64,000 nucleotides of DNA from NCBI RefSeq assembly GCF_003576645.1, contig NC_044917.1, positions 6,262,252-6,326,251 of the forward strand, written 5' to 3'. Within the stretch, counting starts at the first letter, position 1; every line of letters starts with the position of its first letter. This DNA is from Ipomoea triloba (Eukaryota > Streptophyta > Magnoliopsida > Solanales > Convolvulaceae). Below the pieces are notes generated by a model. It was given only the letters and a program-made list of their open reading frames with translations. It did no database searches and was not told the origin of the DNA. Below are positions 36,591 to 47,351 of the stretch, in pieces. The translations under genes and the position numbers were made by a program.

Positions 36591-37225
36591 GAAGCCCAAA
36601 TTTCAGCAGCAAGACTGATTCTTCCATGCAAATTGTGTATTGTTTCATAGATTTTCTGTTTCTCTTTTGCATAGATAGTCATACAGTCAAGTTCAATGGC
36701 ACTATTAGTCACAAACTCAAAAAATGGTTGCAAATTCTTCACAAAGATTTTGAATCCAACATGGTCTACCATGGCCATTGGATAGCCGTGTAACATAATC
36801 ATACGTGCAAGATCAAGTCTACTCCTCTCTTGTTCAAATTTAACACACCCAATGTTGACAGGGACAGGGAGACTGCTTTCTTCCTTCTTTGGGTCATGAT
36901 CAAATTTGAAATTAAGAGGCCGGACTATTTCTTCTTTTCTTTGCCCTTCTTCATAGGCAACATTTGTGACACAAAGAGTACTATCCTTTCTCTTTCTTTT
37001 TGCAGCAATTATTTGAGAAACATCAACATCGGATCTCTTTAGACACCTTAACAGATGATTTCTCAAATGAGTGGTCCCACTGTTACTTGATCCACTAAGT
37101 TTCTTTTTGCAATGCACACAAACAGCATAACAAATTTCTCCCTTTCTAACCCTTTCAAAGTGATTCCAGACAACAGATGTCAATCTCTTGGATCTCTTAG
37201 CAGGAGTCTCACTAGAAATTTCCAT
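36591..37225 (-). pseudogene. Truncated second copy of the BED/hAT-derived gene, probably an assembly duplicate
   Basis: The first 211 codons (BED finger through AEIWA) are identical to the gene at 33479-35467, then the frame runs into the N at 36590. Identity extends through the leader intron and promoter (to 38347), which is unlikely for an old paralogue. I read it as the overlapping end of the next contig rather than a biological pseudogene. Confidence 0.85.
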
Positions 37226-38169
37226 TGCATGGATATAATGCCATCCAATCCTGCAGTTAAATGTGTTTCACAATGAAGTGTTAAAAAATCACTCTCTAAC
37301 CAATGCATCAATCAGTAAGTCAAAATGAATACATAAGAGATTAGAAAAGGTTGGCAATCTGTCAAAACAATTCACGCATTCTTACTGTTATCCTTATACT
37401 TCAAAGTTCAGAGCGCATTACACGACACAACTTTCTGTGGATATGTATATATGTGTGCATGTACATAAGTACATTACTGCATATCCAAGTTCAAGTATAT
37501 GCTTCACGCCTTCACATGACTATTTCTTGTCAAATTAAATACATGAAGTCCCAGTTTTCCAAGCTCTACATATTATAGAAGTAAACACTAAACACTACAA
37601 GTGTCATTTAATAAATTACCAAAAGTGATTTTAGATATTAACAACATTCATACAAAGAAAAATTTGGACCATACCTCGGGTTAGGACAACTTCAACCCTC
37701 ATTTCCATCCTTAAACACTCCCATGGCACTACATACTATGCGCACAGATACATGCATACATATACAATTTACAGAACAGCTAAAAGCTTTAACATAAAAG
37801 TTCAAATTTGAGAACCAGATAATTCAATTTTCCACTGAATAAGAAGAAGAACTACGGAGCACAGATTAAAATCCGCATAACAACAAGCCAAGCAAATTTA
37901 ATACGTCAATTCACCATTTCAGTAACCATAGCAAAGGACATAAATCAAGCTAAATTAAGGTGAAGATTGAATATTTTCGGTACTGACCTTAGAGAAATTG
38001 AGAGAAACGAAGCTGGAACTGAACCTTGTGTCGGAGCTCCAGTTGATACTTACAGAGATCCGATGAGACGACCCGAAAGAATAAGGGTTCGGAGTTTGGA
38101 TATAGAATGGAGGAAAAATATGAATCGGATATATGAGATGACCCGGTGACGATTGGTTGTTAGATAGCA

Positions 38170-39708
38170 GAGTTTTTTCCACTTTTGGTCCTATGACTTT
38201 AGTGTTTCCCTCAATTTAGGTACACGACTTTCATTTTGTCACTTTTAGTCCTTGACTTTAATTTTTTTGCCACTTTTAGTCCTTGACTTTGATTTTTTTT
38301 CTACTTTTAGTCCTTTCGGTCACCCGAGCGACATCTTTTAATCGAAATCAACAAATTGTTATGCCATTAAGGGTAAAAGTGTATTTTGATAAAGTTCTAA
38401 ATATATTTATAAATAAAATCAGATAAAAAATAGGAAAAAGAAACGTTATCAAAATACACTTTTACCCTTAATCGAAATCAACAAATTGTTATGCCATTAA
38501 GGGTAAAAGTGTATTTTGATAAAGTTCTAAATATATTTATAAATAAAATCAGATAAAAAATAGGAAAAAGAAACGTTATCAAAATACACTTTTACCCTTA
38601 ATCGAAATCAACAAATTGTTATGCCATTAAGGGTAAAAGTGTATTTTGATAAAGTTCTAAATATATTTATAAATAAAATCAGATAAAAAATAGGAAAAAG
38701 AAACGTTATCAAAATACACTTTTACCCTTAATCGAAATCAACAAATTGTTATGCCATTAAGGGTAAAAGTGTATTTTGATAAAGTTCTAAATATATTTAT
38801 AAATAAAATCAGATAAAAAATAGGAAAAAGAAACGTTATCAAAATACACTTTTACCCTTAATCGAAATCAACAAATTGTTATGCCATTAAGGGTAAAAGT
38901 GTATTTTGATAAAGTTCTAAATATATTTATAAATAAAATCAGATAAAAAATAGGAAAAAGAAACGTTATCAAAATACACTTTTACCCTTAATCGAAATCA
39001 ACAAATTGTTATGCCATTAAGGGTAAAAGTGTATTTTGATAAAGTTCTAAATATATTTATAAATAAAATCAGATAAAAAATAGGAAAAAGAAACGTTATC
39101 AAAATACACTTTTACCCTTAATCGAAATCAACAAATTGTTATGCCATTAAGGGTAAAAGTGTATTTTGATAAAGTTCTAAATATATTTATAAATAAAATC
39201 AGATAAAAAATAGGAAAAAGAAACGTTATCAAAATACACTTTTACCCTTAATCGAAATCAACAAATTGTTATGCCATTAAGGGTAAAAGTGTATTTTGAT
39301 AAAGTTCTAAATATATTTATAAATAAAATCAGATAAAAAATAGGAAAAAGAAACGTTATCAAAATACACTTTTACCCTTAATCGAAATCAACAAATTGTT
39401 ATGCCATTAAGGGTAAAAGTGTATTTTGATAAAGTTCTAAATATATTTATAAATAAAATCAGATAAAAAATAGGAAAAAGAAACGTTATCAAAATACACT
39501 TTTACCCTTAATGGCATAACAATTTGTTGATTTCGATTAAAAGATGTCGCTCGGGTGACCGAAAGGACTAAAAGTGGAAAAAAAATCAAAGTCAAGGACT
39601 AAAAGTGGCAAAAAAATTAAAGTCAAGGACTAAAAGTGGCAAAATGAAAGTCGTGTACCTAAATTGACGGAAACACTAAAGTCATAGGACCAAAAGTGGA
39701 AAAAACTC
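38170..39708. mobile_element. Mutator-like TIR element with internal tandem array
   Basis: Terminal inverted repeats of about 175 bp begin GAGTTTTTTCCACTTTTGGT and contain repeated ACTTTTAGTCCTTGACTTT blocks. A perfect 10-bp direct duplication, TTAGATAGCA, flanks the element (38160-38169 and 39709-39718), as expected for Mutator-like insertions. Its centre is a tandem array (38341-39510). It has no transposase. A partial copy of its left end closes the preceding contig (36412-36589). A further version, 41605-42193, lies at a suspect fold-back join. Confidence 0.9.
38341..39510 (+). repeat. Tandem array, nine exact 130-bp units
   Basis: Units start at 38341 and recur every 130 bp to 39381, ending at 39510, with no difference I can see between them. 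Each unit contains an inverted pair: TAAGGGTAAAAGTGTATTTT near its start and its complement AAAATACACTTTTACCCTTA at its end, so each can fold as a hairpin around an AT-rich loop. The array lies exactly between the two terminal inverted repeats of the Mutator-like element. Confidence 0.97.
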
Positions 39709-39718
39709 TTAGATAGCA

Positions 39719-40417
39719 GGTTGGGTAGGTCAGACCAACGCGTTTGGCACTTCGAATTGGATATACCGGTTCCGGTATTCCAGATTTTATTAGCCCGAGG
39801 TTTCGCTCCATATTTGATTATATCCACATTTTTTCTTTTTGTCATCAACTTTAATTTGTTTCACTTTTAATTCTTACTTTTAAAAACTTTTAATTCAAAA
39901 TAAAAAATACACAAAATGGCTTGTCTTTACTTTGTAAAAACTTTACCCTACTATATTTATGAGTATTTTAAACATTTTAGACTAAATGTAAATAATAAAA
40001 TGAAATACAATCCCTTACCATGTACTATAAAAATTTCAAATTTGACATTGCATTTCTAAAAAAAATATTGAAAATATTGATAAATTCATTCTAAATATGT
40101 GTAATTGTTTGGATTGTTTTTATGAAATTGTAACACTTTAAAAGTTCAACATAAGGTATGCATTATTCAATAACTGCATTTCTCATAACATGCATTACAC
40201 TGTTTTTCAAAAATTATAGTGTTGTCCACTACTGGAAATTGAGGCTCTTACATAGTACACCTTCTATAAGGTCTAACTGGTTTGCCATGGTCAGTATACT
40301 ATAAACACATTTGTTCAAGTTATCTTTGGCAGATTCCTAATAAGGCAACAAACAAAATTACAATTTGCTGTTTGAAGAAGCCAAAGACCCAACAGCAAGA
40401 ACTCTGTATCTGCAAGT
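39719..40417. other. Intergenic between the Mutator-like element and the HEI10 3' end (first copy)
   Basis: AT-rich with no gene seen. It is repeated at 42206-42904 (offset 2487). Confidence 0.6.
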
Positions 40418-41292
40418 CTACAAACTGGAAAAGAGGGATAGTATGTGAGAGAATTCAGAAAGCCCGGAGTAAATCACAACTAAACTTGATACTTACGTGA
40501 ACATTTGAGGCTGACCACGAGAGAGCTGAGGCCTCTTTATTGGTGAAATGATGAGATTCCTTAGTGCCATTGAGGGGTTTCCAGCCCCAGGTCCAACACC
40601 AAAAGCAGAACGTACACCAATTCTTTTGTTTCCGGCCTCCATTTGAAGGCCTGGTTCTTTTGCAGGTGAACCACTGGAGAATTCAAAGTGGCCAGAGTTA
40701 GAATTGTTGTGTCTTGCTGTAGGCCAGATATCTTCTCTTGGCCCTGGAGTTTTAGGAGTGGCAACCAACCAATCTGCAATAAGTCAACTAGTCTTTCTTG
40801 CATAAAAAACTACAACTGCTACTTACAAAGCTAATACAATTTTATAGTGCTTCAGGCTAATAATGATCTAGGTTACAATCTTTTTGCCAAATTAACATCA
40901 GCTTGATGTTTGCATAAATAAAAAGAACAGACTTACCTTTTCTTAGAGAGTCTCTGTTGTCCATCATGCTAGCCGTGTTTGAGAACAAATCAGGCTCTGC
41001 TCTGGAGTAGAAATTATTTGCAGGTTGAATAGCTGACCGCTTTACTGATTCATATTCACTTCTCAACTGATCATACATCTCATCAAGTTTTCTTTTTTGC
41101 CTGGTAAGTAGGAAAGAATATGATAACTGACATCTTAGTACCATGTTACAAAATATTCCTGAGGTTGAACAAGGTTTATCTTGTATAGATTTGAAAATTG
41201 AAAAGAGTGAACTTTGTGGGCAATGGGCATTGATTGCGTTTGATAAACTGACCTGGATTTTTCAGCAAACTTTTCTTGTAGCTCTTGCTTGT
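40418..41292 (-). pseudogene. 3' half of HEI10, probably an assembly duplicate
   Basis: Contains the HEI10 C-terminal exons (40497-40773, 40937-41100, the 7-nt exon 40418-40424 and part of the coiled-coil exon from 41253) identical to 42905-43779 at an offset of 2487. It stops inside an exon at the 25-N run. The identity continues through introns and 3' flank back to about 39511, so this is most likely one end of two overlapping contigs. If it were real, it would be a headless, non-functional copy. Confidence 0.85.
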
Positions 41293-41317
41293 NNNNNNNN
41301 NNNNNNNNNNNNNNNNN
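41293..41317. other. 25-N assembly gap
   Basis: Exactly 25 undetermined bases between duplicated contig ends. A fixed round number suggests a placeholder gap rather than a measured length. Confidence 0.95.
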
Positions 41318-42487
41318 ATTTTATTATTTACATTTAGCTAAAATGTTTAAAATACTCATAAATATAGTAGGTAAAGTTTTTACAAAGTAAAGACAAGCCA
41401 TTTTGTGTATTTTTTATTTTGAATTAAAAGTTTTTAAAAGTAAAATTAAAAGTGAAAATTAAAGTTGATGACAAAAAGAAAAATGTGGATATAATCAAAT
41501 ATGGAGCGAAACCTCGGGCTAATAAAATCTGGAATACCGGAACGGTATATCCAATTCGAAGTGCCAAACGCGTTGGTCTGACCTACCCAACCTGCTATCT
41601 AAGAGTTTTTTCCACTTTGGTCCTATGACTTTAGTGTTTCCGTCAATTTAGGTACACGACTTTCATTTTGCCACTTTTAGTCCTTGACTTTAATTTTTTT
41701 GCCACTTTAGTCCTTGACTTTGATTTTTTTTTCCACTTTTAGTCCTTCGGTCACCCGAGCGACAACTTTTAATCGAAATCAACAAATTGTTGTGCCATTA
41801 AGGGTAAAGTGTATTTTGATAAAGTTCTAAATATATTTATAAATAAACAGATAAAAATAGGAAAAAGAAACGTTATTTGCTTGTTCTGCTTCGCTTTTAA
41901 GCAACAACTTTTAATCAGAATCAAAAAATATTGTGTCATTAAGTGTAAAATTGTCTATTGATAAATCTCTAAATACATTAAACGTTATTTACCCTTAATG
42001 GCACAACAATTTGTTGATTTCGATTAAAAGTTGTCGCTCGGGTGACCGAAAGGACTAAAAGTGGAAAAAAAATCAAAGTCAAGGACTAAAAGTGGCAAAA
42101 AAATTAAAGTCAAGGACTAAAAGTGGCAAAATGAAAGTCGTGTACCTAAATTGACGGAAACACTAAAGTCATAGGACCAAAAGTGGAAAAAACTCTTAGA
42201 TAGCAGGTTGGGTAGGTCAGACCAACGCGTTTGGCACTTCGAATTGGATATACCGGTTCCGGTATTCCAGATTTTATTAGCCCGAGGTTTCGCTCCATAT
42301 TTGATTATATCCACATTTTTTCTTTTTGTCATCAACTTTAATTTGTTTCACTTTTAATTCTTACTTTTAAAAACTTTTAATTCAAAATAAAAAATACACA
42401 AAATGGCTTGTCTTTACTTTGTAAAAACTTTACCCTACTATATTTATGAGTATTTTAAACATTTTAGACTAAATGTAAATAATAAAA
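41318..42487. repeat. Large inverted repeat (fold-back) at a contig start
   Basis: 41318-about 41790 is the reverse complement of about 42010-42487. It includes the Mutator-like terminal repeat and its HEI10-side flank in both arms. The left arm has several single-base losses in homopolymers (e.g. CCACTTTGGTCC for CCACTTTTGGTCC), whereas the right arm matches the other contig exactly. Having the same flank on both sides of one element suggests a fold-back read artefact. Confidence 0.8.
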
Positions 42488-42904
42488 TGAAATACAATCC
42501 CTTACCATGTACTATAAAAATTTCAAATTTGACATTGCATTTCTAAAAAAAATATTGAAAATATTGATAAATTCATTCTAAATATGTGTAATTGTTTGGA
42601 TTGTTTTTATGAAATTGTAACACTTTAAAAGTTCAACATAAGGTATGCATTATTCAATAACTGCATTTCTCATAACATGCATTACACTGTTTTTCAAAAA
42701 TTATAGTGTTGTCCACTACTGGAAATTGAGGCTCTTACATAGTACACCTTCTATAAGGTCTAACTGGTTTGCCATGGTCAGTATACTATAAACACATTTG
42801 TTCAAGTTATCTTTGGCAGATTCCTAATAAGGCAACAAACAAAATTACAATTTGCTGTTTGAAGAAGCCAAAGACCCAACAGCAAGAACTCTGTATCTGC
42901 AAGT

Positions 42905-45019
42905 CTACAAACTGGAAAAGAGGGATAGTATGTGAGAGAATTCAGAAAGCCCGGAGTAAATCACAACTAAACTTGATACTTACGTGAACATTTGAGGCTG
43001 ACCACGAGAGAGCTGAGGCCTCTTTATTGGTGAAATGATGAGATTCCTTAGTGCCATTGAGGGGTTTCCAGCCCCAGGTCCAACACCAAAAGCAGAACGT
43101 ACACCAATTCTTTTGTTTCCGGCCTCCATTTGAAGGCCTGGTTCTTTTGCAGGTGAACCACTGGAGAATTCAAAGTGGCCAGAGTTAGAATTGTTGTGTC
43201 TTGCTGTAGGCCAGATATCTTCTCTTGGCCCTGGAGTTTTAGGAGTGGCAACCAACCAATCTGCAATAAGTCAACTAGTCTTTCTTGCATAAAAAACTAC
43301 AACTGCTACTTACAAAGCTAATACAATTTTATAGTGCTTCAGGCTAATAATGATCTAGGTTACAATCTTTTTGCCAAATTAACATCAGCTTGATGTTTGC
43401 ATAAATAAAAAGAACAGACTTACCTTTTCTTAGAGAGTCTCTGTTGTCCATCATGCTAGCCGTGTTTGAGAACAAATCAGGCTCTGCTCTGGAGTAGAAA
43501 TTATTTGCAGGTTGAATAGCTGACCGCTTTACTGATTCATATTCACTTCTCAACTGATCATACATCTCATCAAGTTTTCTTTTTTGCCTGGTAAGTAGGA
43601 AAGAATATGATAACTGACATCTTAGTACCATGTTACAAAATATTCCTGAGGTTGAACAAGGTTTATCTTGTATAGATTTGAAAATTGAAAAGAGTGAACT
43701 TTGTGGGCAATGGGCATTGATTGCGTTTGATAAACTGACCTGGATTTTTCAGCAAACTTTTCTTGTAGCTCTTGCTTGTCCTTGGACAAATTCTCAATCT
43801 CCTGCTCCATAAGTTGGCATTTCTTACCCATCTTCTGGTATGCAGTATGCACCTGCTCCAGCTTTTCAGTGAATTTTTCTTGCATAACCTCACATTTCTG
43901 TCGGCACTGAGCAGCAACCCTGCTCATTTTATACTGCATCTCCAATTCCTTTTGCCCAATGTAGAACACGACACTTCTGTATGTACTCTTCATCACTGTG
44001 TATGGTAAAAGAGAACTGGAAAGAGCAATTGGATTTAACAATATACTCTAATTCCAAACCACCATACCCACTTTGGAATCAACACTAGAGCTAAATGCTA
44101 ATTGTTATTGAATTTTTCTGTTTTTTCATTGTTTACTAGGTAATAAACTAGGCAAGGTTTTAGTCACAAACATGCAACAAATAATCAAATTATAAGGATA
44201 CAGATTTGTGGTGATATCCCAACCATGGCCATCTGCATGAGTGTGAATAGAATTAGCAGGATGCTATGGAAAGCAAAATAGATAAGATCTAGAATCACAA
44301 GCATTACAGATTTTCCTCTGGATTTGCACAAAATAAGGTTATAATAGAACTCTTAAAATAATGCTTGCTTACATTTATCCATTCATCAGACGGATTGATA
44401 TCCACAGGTTTCATGAGACTGTGAAACAAGAGTCTTCACTTAGTAACAAGGAAGAAAAATTGATAAAGAAATTAGATACAAAAAGGGTCATATAGCACAG
44501 AACTGGCAAAAGATATACAGTGCTAAATTCTGCCACAAACAGTGACTGTATCTCTCATTCTCGTTTAGCAGCATAATTGCAGCTAATACTGGAAGAAGGG
44601 AGAACAACAATAATCAAAAGTTTAAAGCTTAGATAGCCAAGACAGAAAAGAAGCCTGGGCAAACAGGAATAAGAAGAATATGCTTGTACAATAAAAGCCC
44701 TGGTAGCTTATTCTCAATAATGCTTACAGTTCTCTATCTTGTAAAAATTATTAGCCACCAGCCTACCACTGACCTTTTAGAGAGGACTTGATCACAGATA
44801 GGGCAAGCAGCATCATTACTGAGAATCTTACGTGCATCTTCTGGACCTATTGACATTATTAAGGAAACTCTATGGCTGAAGAAAGGTATTCATCATGTAT
44901 GCATATGCATGTGAATGTGCGCACCATGCACACATGAAGATTTGGATACAGAGGAGGTGGCCACAAGTGGTGGAGATAGCCTGGCTTTCCAGTTCTCTCC
45001 AGCATGCATTGCATCTCAT
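42905..45019 (-). CDS. HEI10: HEI10, RING/coiled-coil E3 ligase-like crossover factor
   Basis: Meiotic ZMM protein of the CCNB1IP1/Zip3 group that accumulates on the synaptonemal complex and marks class I crossover sites. Eight exons join in phase: 44950-45019, 44774-44846, 44373-44418, 44202-44232, 43740-43995, 43424-43587, 42984-43260 and 42905-42911, giving 307 aa (Arabidopsis about 304). The RING ligands are C3, C6, C19, H21, C24, C38 and C41. Exon 5 encodes the coiled coil (LEMQYKMSRV...EKFAEKSR). The tail has the conserved QPANNFY, LRNLIISPIKR and QLSR blocks. The start MRCNACWREL matches HEI10 exactly. Without the last splice the protein would end at a stop inside the GTAAGT donor, two residues shorter in effect (F-T instead of F-T-L). 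A leader exon near 46043-46200 lies upstream. Confidence 0.94.
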
Positions 45020-46042
45020 CTCAGCCTTCAGAAATTATGAATAGAATTTCATACAACAATTTAGTCAATTCCTGGGTATTACGAGAAAATCTTCAGCAAG
45101 TTGTGAACTGTAAAAAAGTACAGGTATTCTTAGAGAATTGATGTCATCTTCAAGATTCTCCAACCCTACTTACAATGATGACAACAATAAACAGCCTTTC
45201 TAACATTTTTTTTAAAATAAACCCACACTCAAAGGAGGGTGCTGGGCAATTTTATTACCATAAAATGACCTAATGTTCTAGTGAAGTGAAACCAATCTTC
45301 AAATAACAAATTTCTAATTGAATTACAAAGCATTCACTAAAGATGCCAACATAGAGCAAATATGAAAATATCAACTAAGTTATAACAGAGAATCCTAAGC
45401 AGCAAGCAAATAAACTACTTTGTAGCATGTACATCACAAATCATCTTCAACTGTAGCACTTTTAAACCTAAGGATATCGCTGAGTATATGAACTATCCTC
45501 AACACTATTAGTATAGTATCCTTTCCTCCATAAATCAACTTCAATTCTTCCACAAGTAGACCTATGGCTATAACCTACTAATATGAATATAATCGTCTAT
45601 TATATCCGCATTTCAGTCACCACAGTAGCAGGGTTGAGGAAATATATTAAGAATTCTGGAGGGATTTTGATCAGAAAAACCGTTCTTTAACCCGGAAACC
45701 CAATGAAAACTTCAAAAATACCTAAAACCTTGTATCCGTCTGTTGATCCAAAAAAAAGTGAAATTTTCAAGGGAAAAACTACAACCATAAAATCAGCATA
45801 TATTACGTGCCGGAATCATCAGCAAAAAAAAAAACACAAGAAAGTAAGATTTGATCAGTGAAATCTAGCTTGTTACGAAAGTTGTAATCGGAAACCTGAA
45901 AATTCAAACTGAAACTCAGACGGCGTTGTACGAAAAGAATTATCGCATTCTCATAACATAAATCGAGAAAATTTATGAAGGAACACGATAAAACTCTGAA
46001 AATCTCAGATAACGATCAACAATTTAAGGTATCTGGAAGTAC

Positions 46043-46200
46043 CTGAGAATCGAGATAAAACTGAAGTAACGACCTAAAATTCAAACTCCACTCGACGAAC
46101 TAGCGAAATAAGATGCTGTGGAACTCTGTTTAACAGAATGATCGAGAGGGAGGAAGGTTTCCAAATTTCATAAAGATCGAAAACCAATTCTCGTGGAGTT
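46043..46200 (-). other. HEI10 5'-UTR exon
   Basis: On the minus strand a leader ends at TCTCGATTCTCAG|GTACTTCC (donor at 46042). It lies about 1 kb before the HEI10 ATG, implying a leader intron. The 5' limit is a guess. Confidence 0.5.
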
Positions 46201-46259
46201 GTGGATATTCTCTCTCGGCTGTTCTCCTCCTTTCTGAAACTTTTGAGTTGGAATGGAGT

Positions 46260-46269
46260 GGCGCCAAAA
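46260..46269 (-). promoter_or_regulatory. E2F-type site near the HEI10 start
   Basis: TTTTGGCGCC on the minus strand fits the E2F consensus TTTSGCGC. It sits within about 100 bp of the inferred HEI10 transcription start, suggesting control with the S-phase/premeiotic program. The match is by eye and untested. Confidence 0.45.
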
Positions 46270-46411
46270 GTTCAATCCTCTTTTCACTTGAGCAAGGACA
46301 ATGACGTTTAGCTCCAAATTTTTATGACGGGAGCGATTGTGTACTGTGTACATATCGAAATTGTAATATACTCAGTAATATATATATCAAGGGTTGTTTG
46401 ATTCAGTTTTT

Positions 46412-46545
46412 TTTTTTTTTAATACTACTAACTCTATTACAATGCAGTATCTGTTCATAAATACTTTCTCAACCTAAAGCACAAGAGTTAGTATCGCCTC
46501 CACTGAGGCTCGAACCTACCACCTCCCGTATAAAATGAAGGGTTT
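46412..46545 (-). mobile_element. tRNA-related SINE, family A copy
   Basis: On the minus strand: GGTAGGTTCGAGCCTCAGTG (B box), GGAGGCGATACTAACTCTTG, GGTTGAGAAAGTATTTATGA, ACAGATACTGCATTG, AGAGTTAGTAGTATT, then an A-run (T-run on the plus strand at 46409-46421). The tail is intact and ends in the A-run. Confidence 0.65.
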
Positions 46546-46869
46546 GATTCAGTTTATACAACATAATTAAGAGATTGTTACATTTCAAAACTTACATTTT
46601 TATATTTAATTTATGCTATTTTACTTTTCTAAAGGTACGTAGCATTTCCTAATGAATACAAATTTACCCTCCACATAAGATTTTGAAGGAAATATTATTT
46701 TCTTATGCGATCCCATCCCTATCAGTATGGGATTGGCAATATGATGTGGCAAATGCCACGTCATTTATTTATTTTTTTAGTGTACAGGATTTGTAAATTT
46801 ACATTTGTTGCAAATTTGCAAATCTTGTTTATATTTTTTTTATTTTTGATTTTTTTATGTTCTTTCTTT

Positions 46870-46990
46870 TATGCTAAAGATTTTGTGGTCTAGTAGCACC
46901 CGATTCACCGGTTGCACTCCTCATGGGAGAGGGTGGGTTCGAGTCTCAGTGAAGCCAATATTGACTCTTTGTGCTTCATTTGGTCGAGCC
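46870..46990 (+). mobile_element. tRNA-related SINE, family A copy
   Basis: Starts ATGCTAAAGATTTTGTGGTC, then TAGTAGCACCCG (A-box side), GGTGGGTTCGAGTCTCAGTG (B box) and ATTGACTCTTTGTGCTTCA. The 5' half is like 4296 and the 3' half like 30690, so it links both partial copies into one family. Confidence 0.65.
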
Positions 46991-47320
46991 CGAGCCGGTG
47001 CGGTACATTTTTATTTTTATTTTAAATTTTCTTAATTTCTAATATACAAATTTAAAAAAAATAAAAATTATTTAAAAAGACACTTGTCAATTTTTTAAAG
47101 AAATAGCCTGCTAAATAGGTCAATTTGGACTTAATTGCTATTTTTCGAGTCAGAATTGCTTAATTGTTCTTAGTTTTCGAGTTTGGTGGCTTATTATTTG
47201 AGTTCGATGGCTTAATTGCTGTTTCCCAAATAGTATGATGTCTTATTTGTACTTTATCCCTATTTTTAATCATGCAATTTTATATGATACCATTATCTTA
47301 TTTATTTTAAGAGTGTTAAA

Positions 47321-47351
<31 letters not shown>

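Noticed and set aside
36591..37225. Second BED-finger gene
   Set aside because: Identity includes introns and promoter and ends at an N; best explained as duplicated contig ends.
38341..39510. CRISPR-like regular repeat array
   Set aside because: The units are identical end to end with no variable spacers, lie inside a plant transposon, and there are no cas genes.
40418..41292. Second HEI10 locus
   Set aside because: Only the 3' half is present, identical in introns, ending at a 25-N placeholder.
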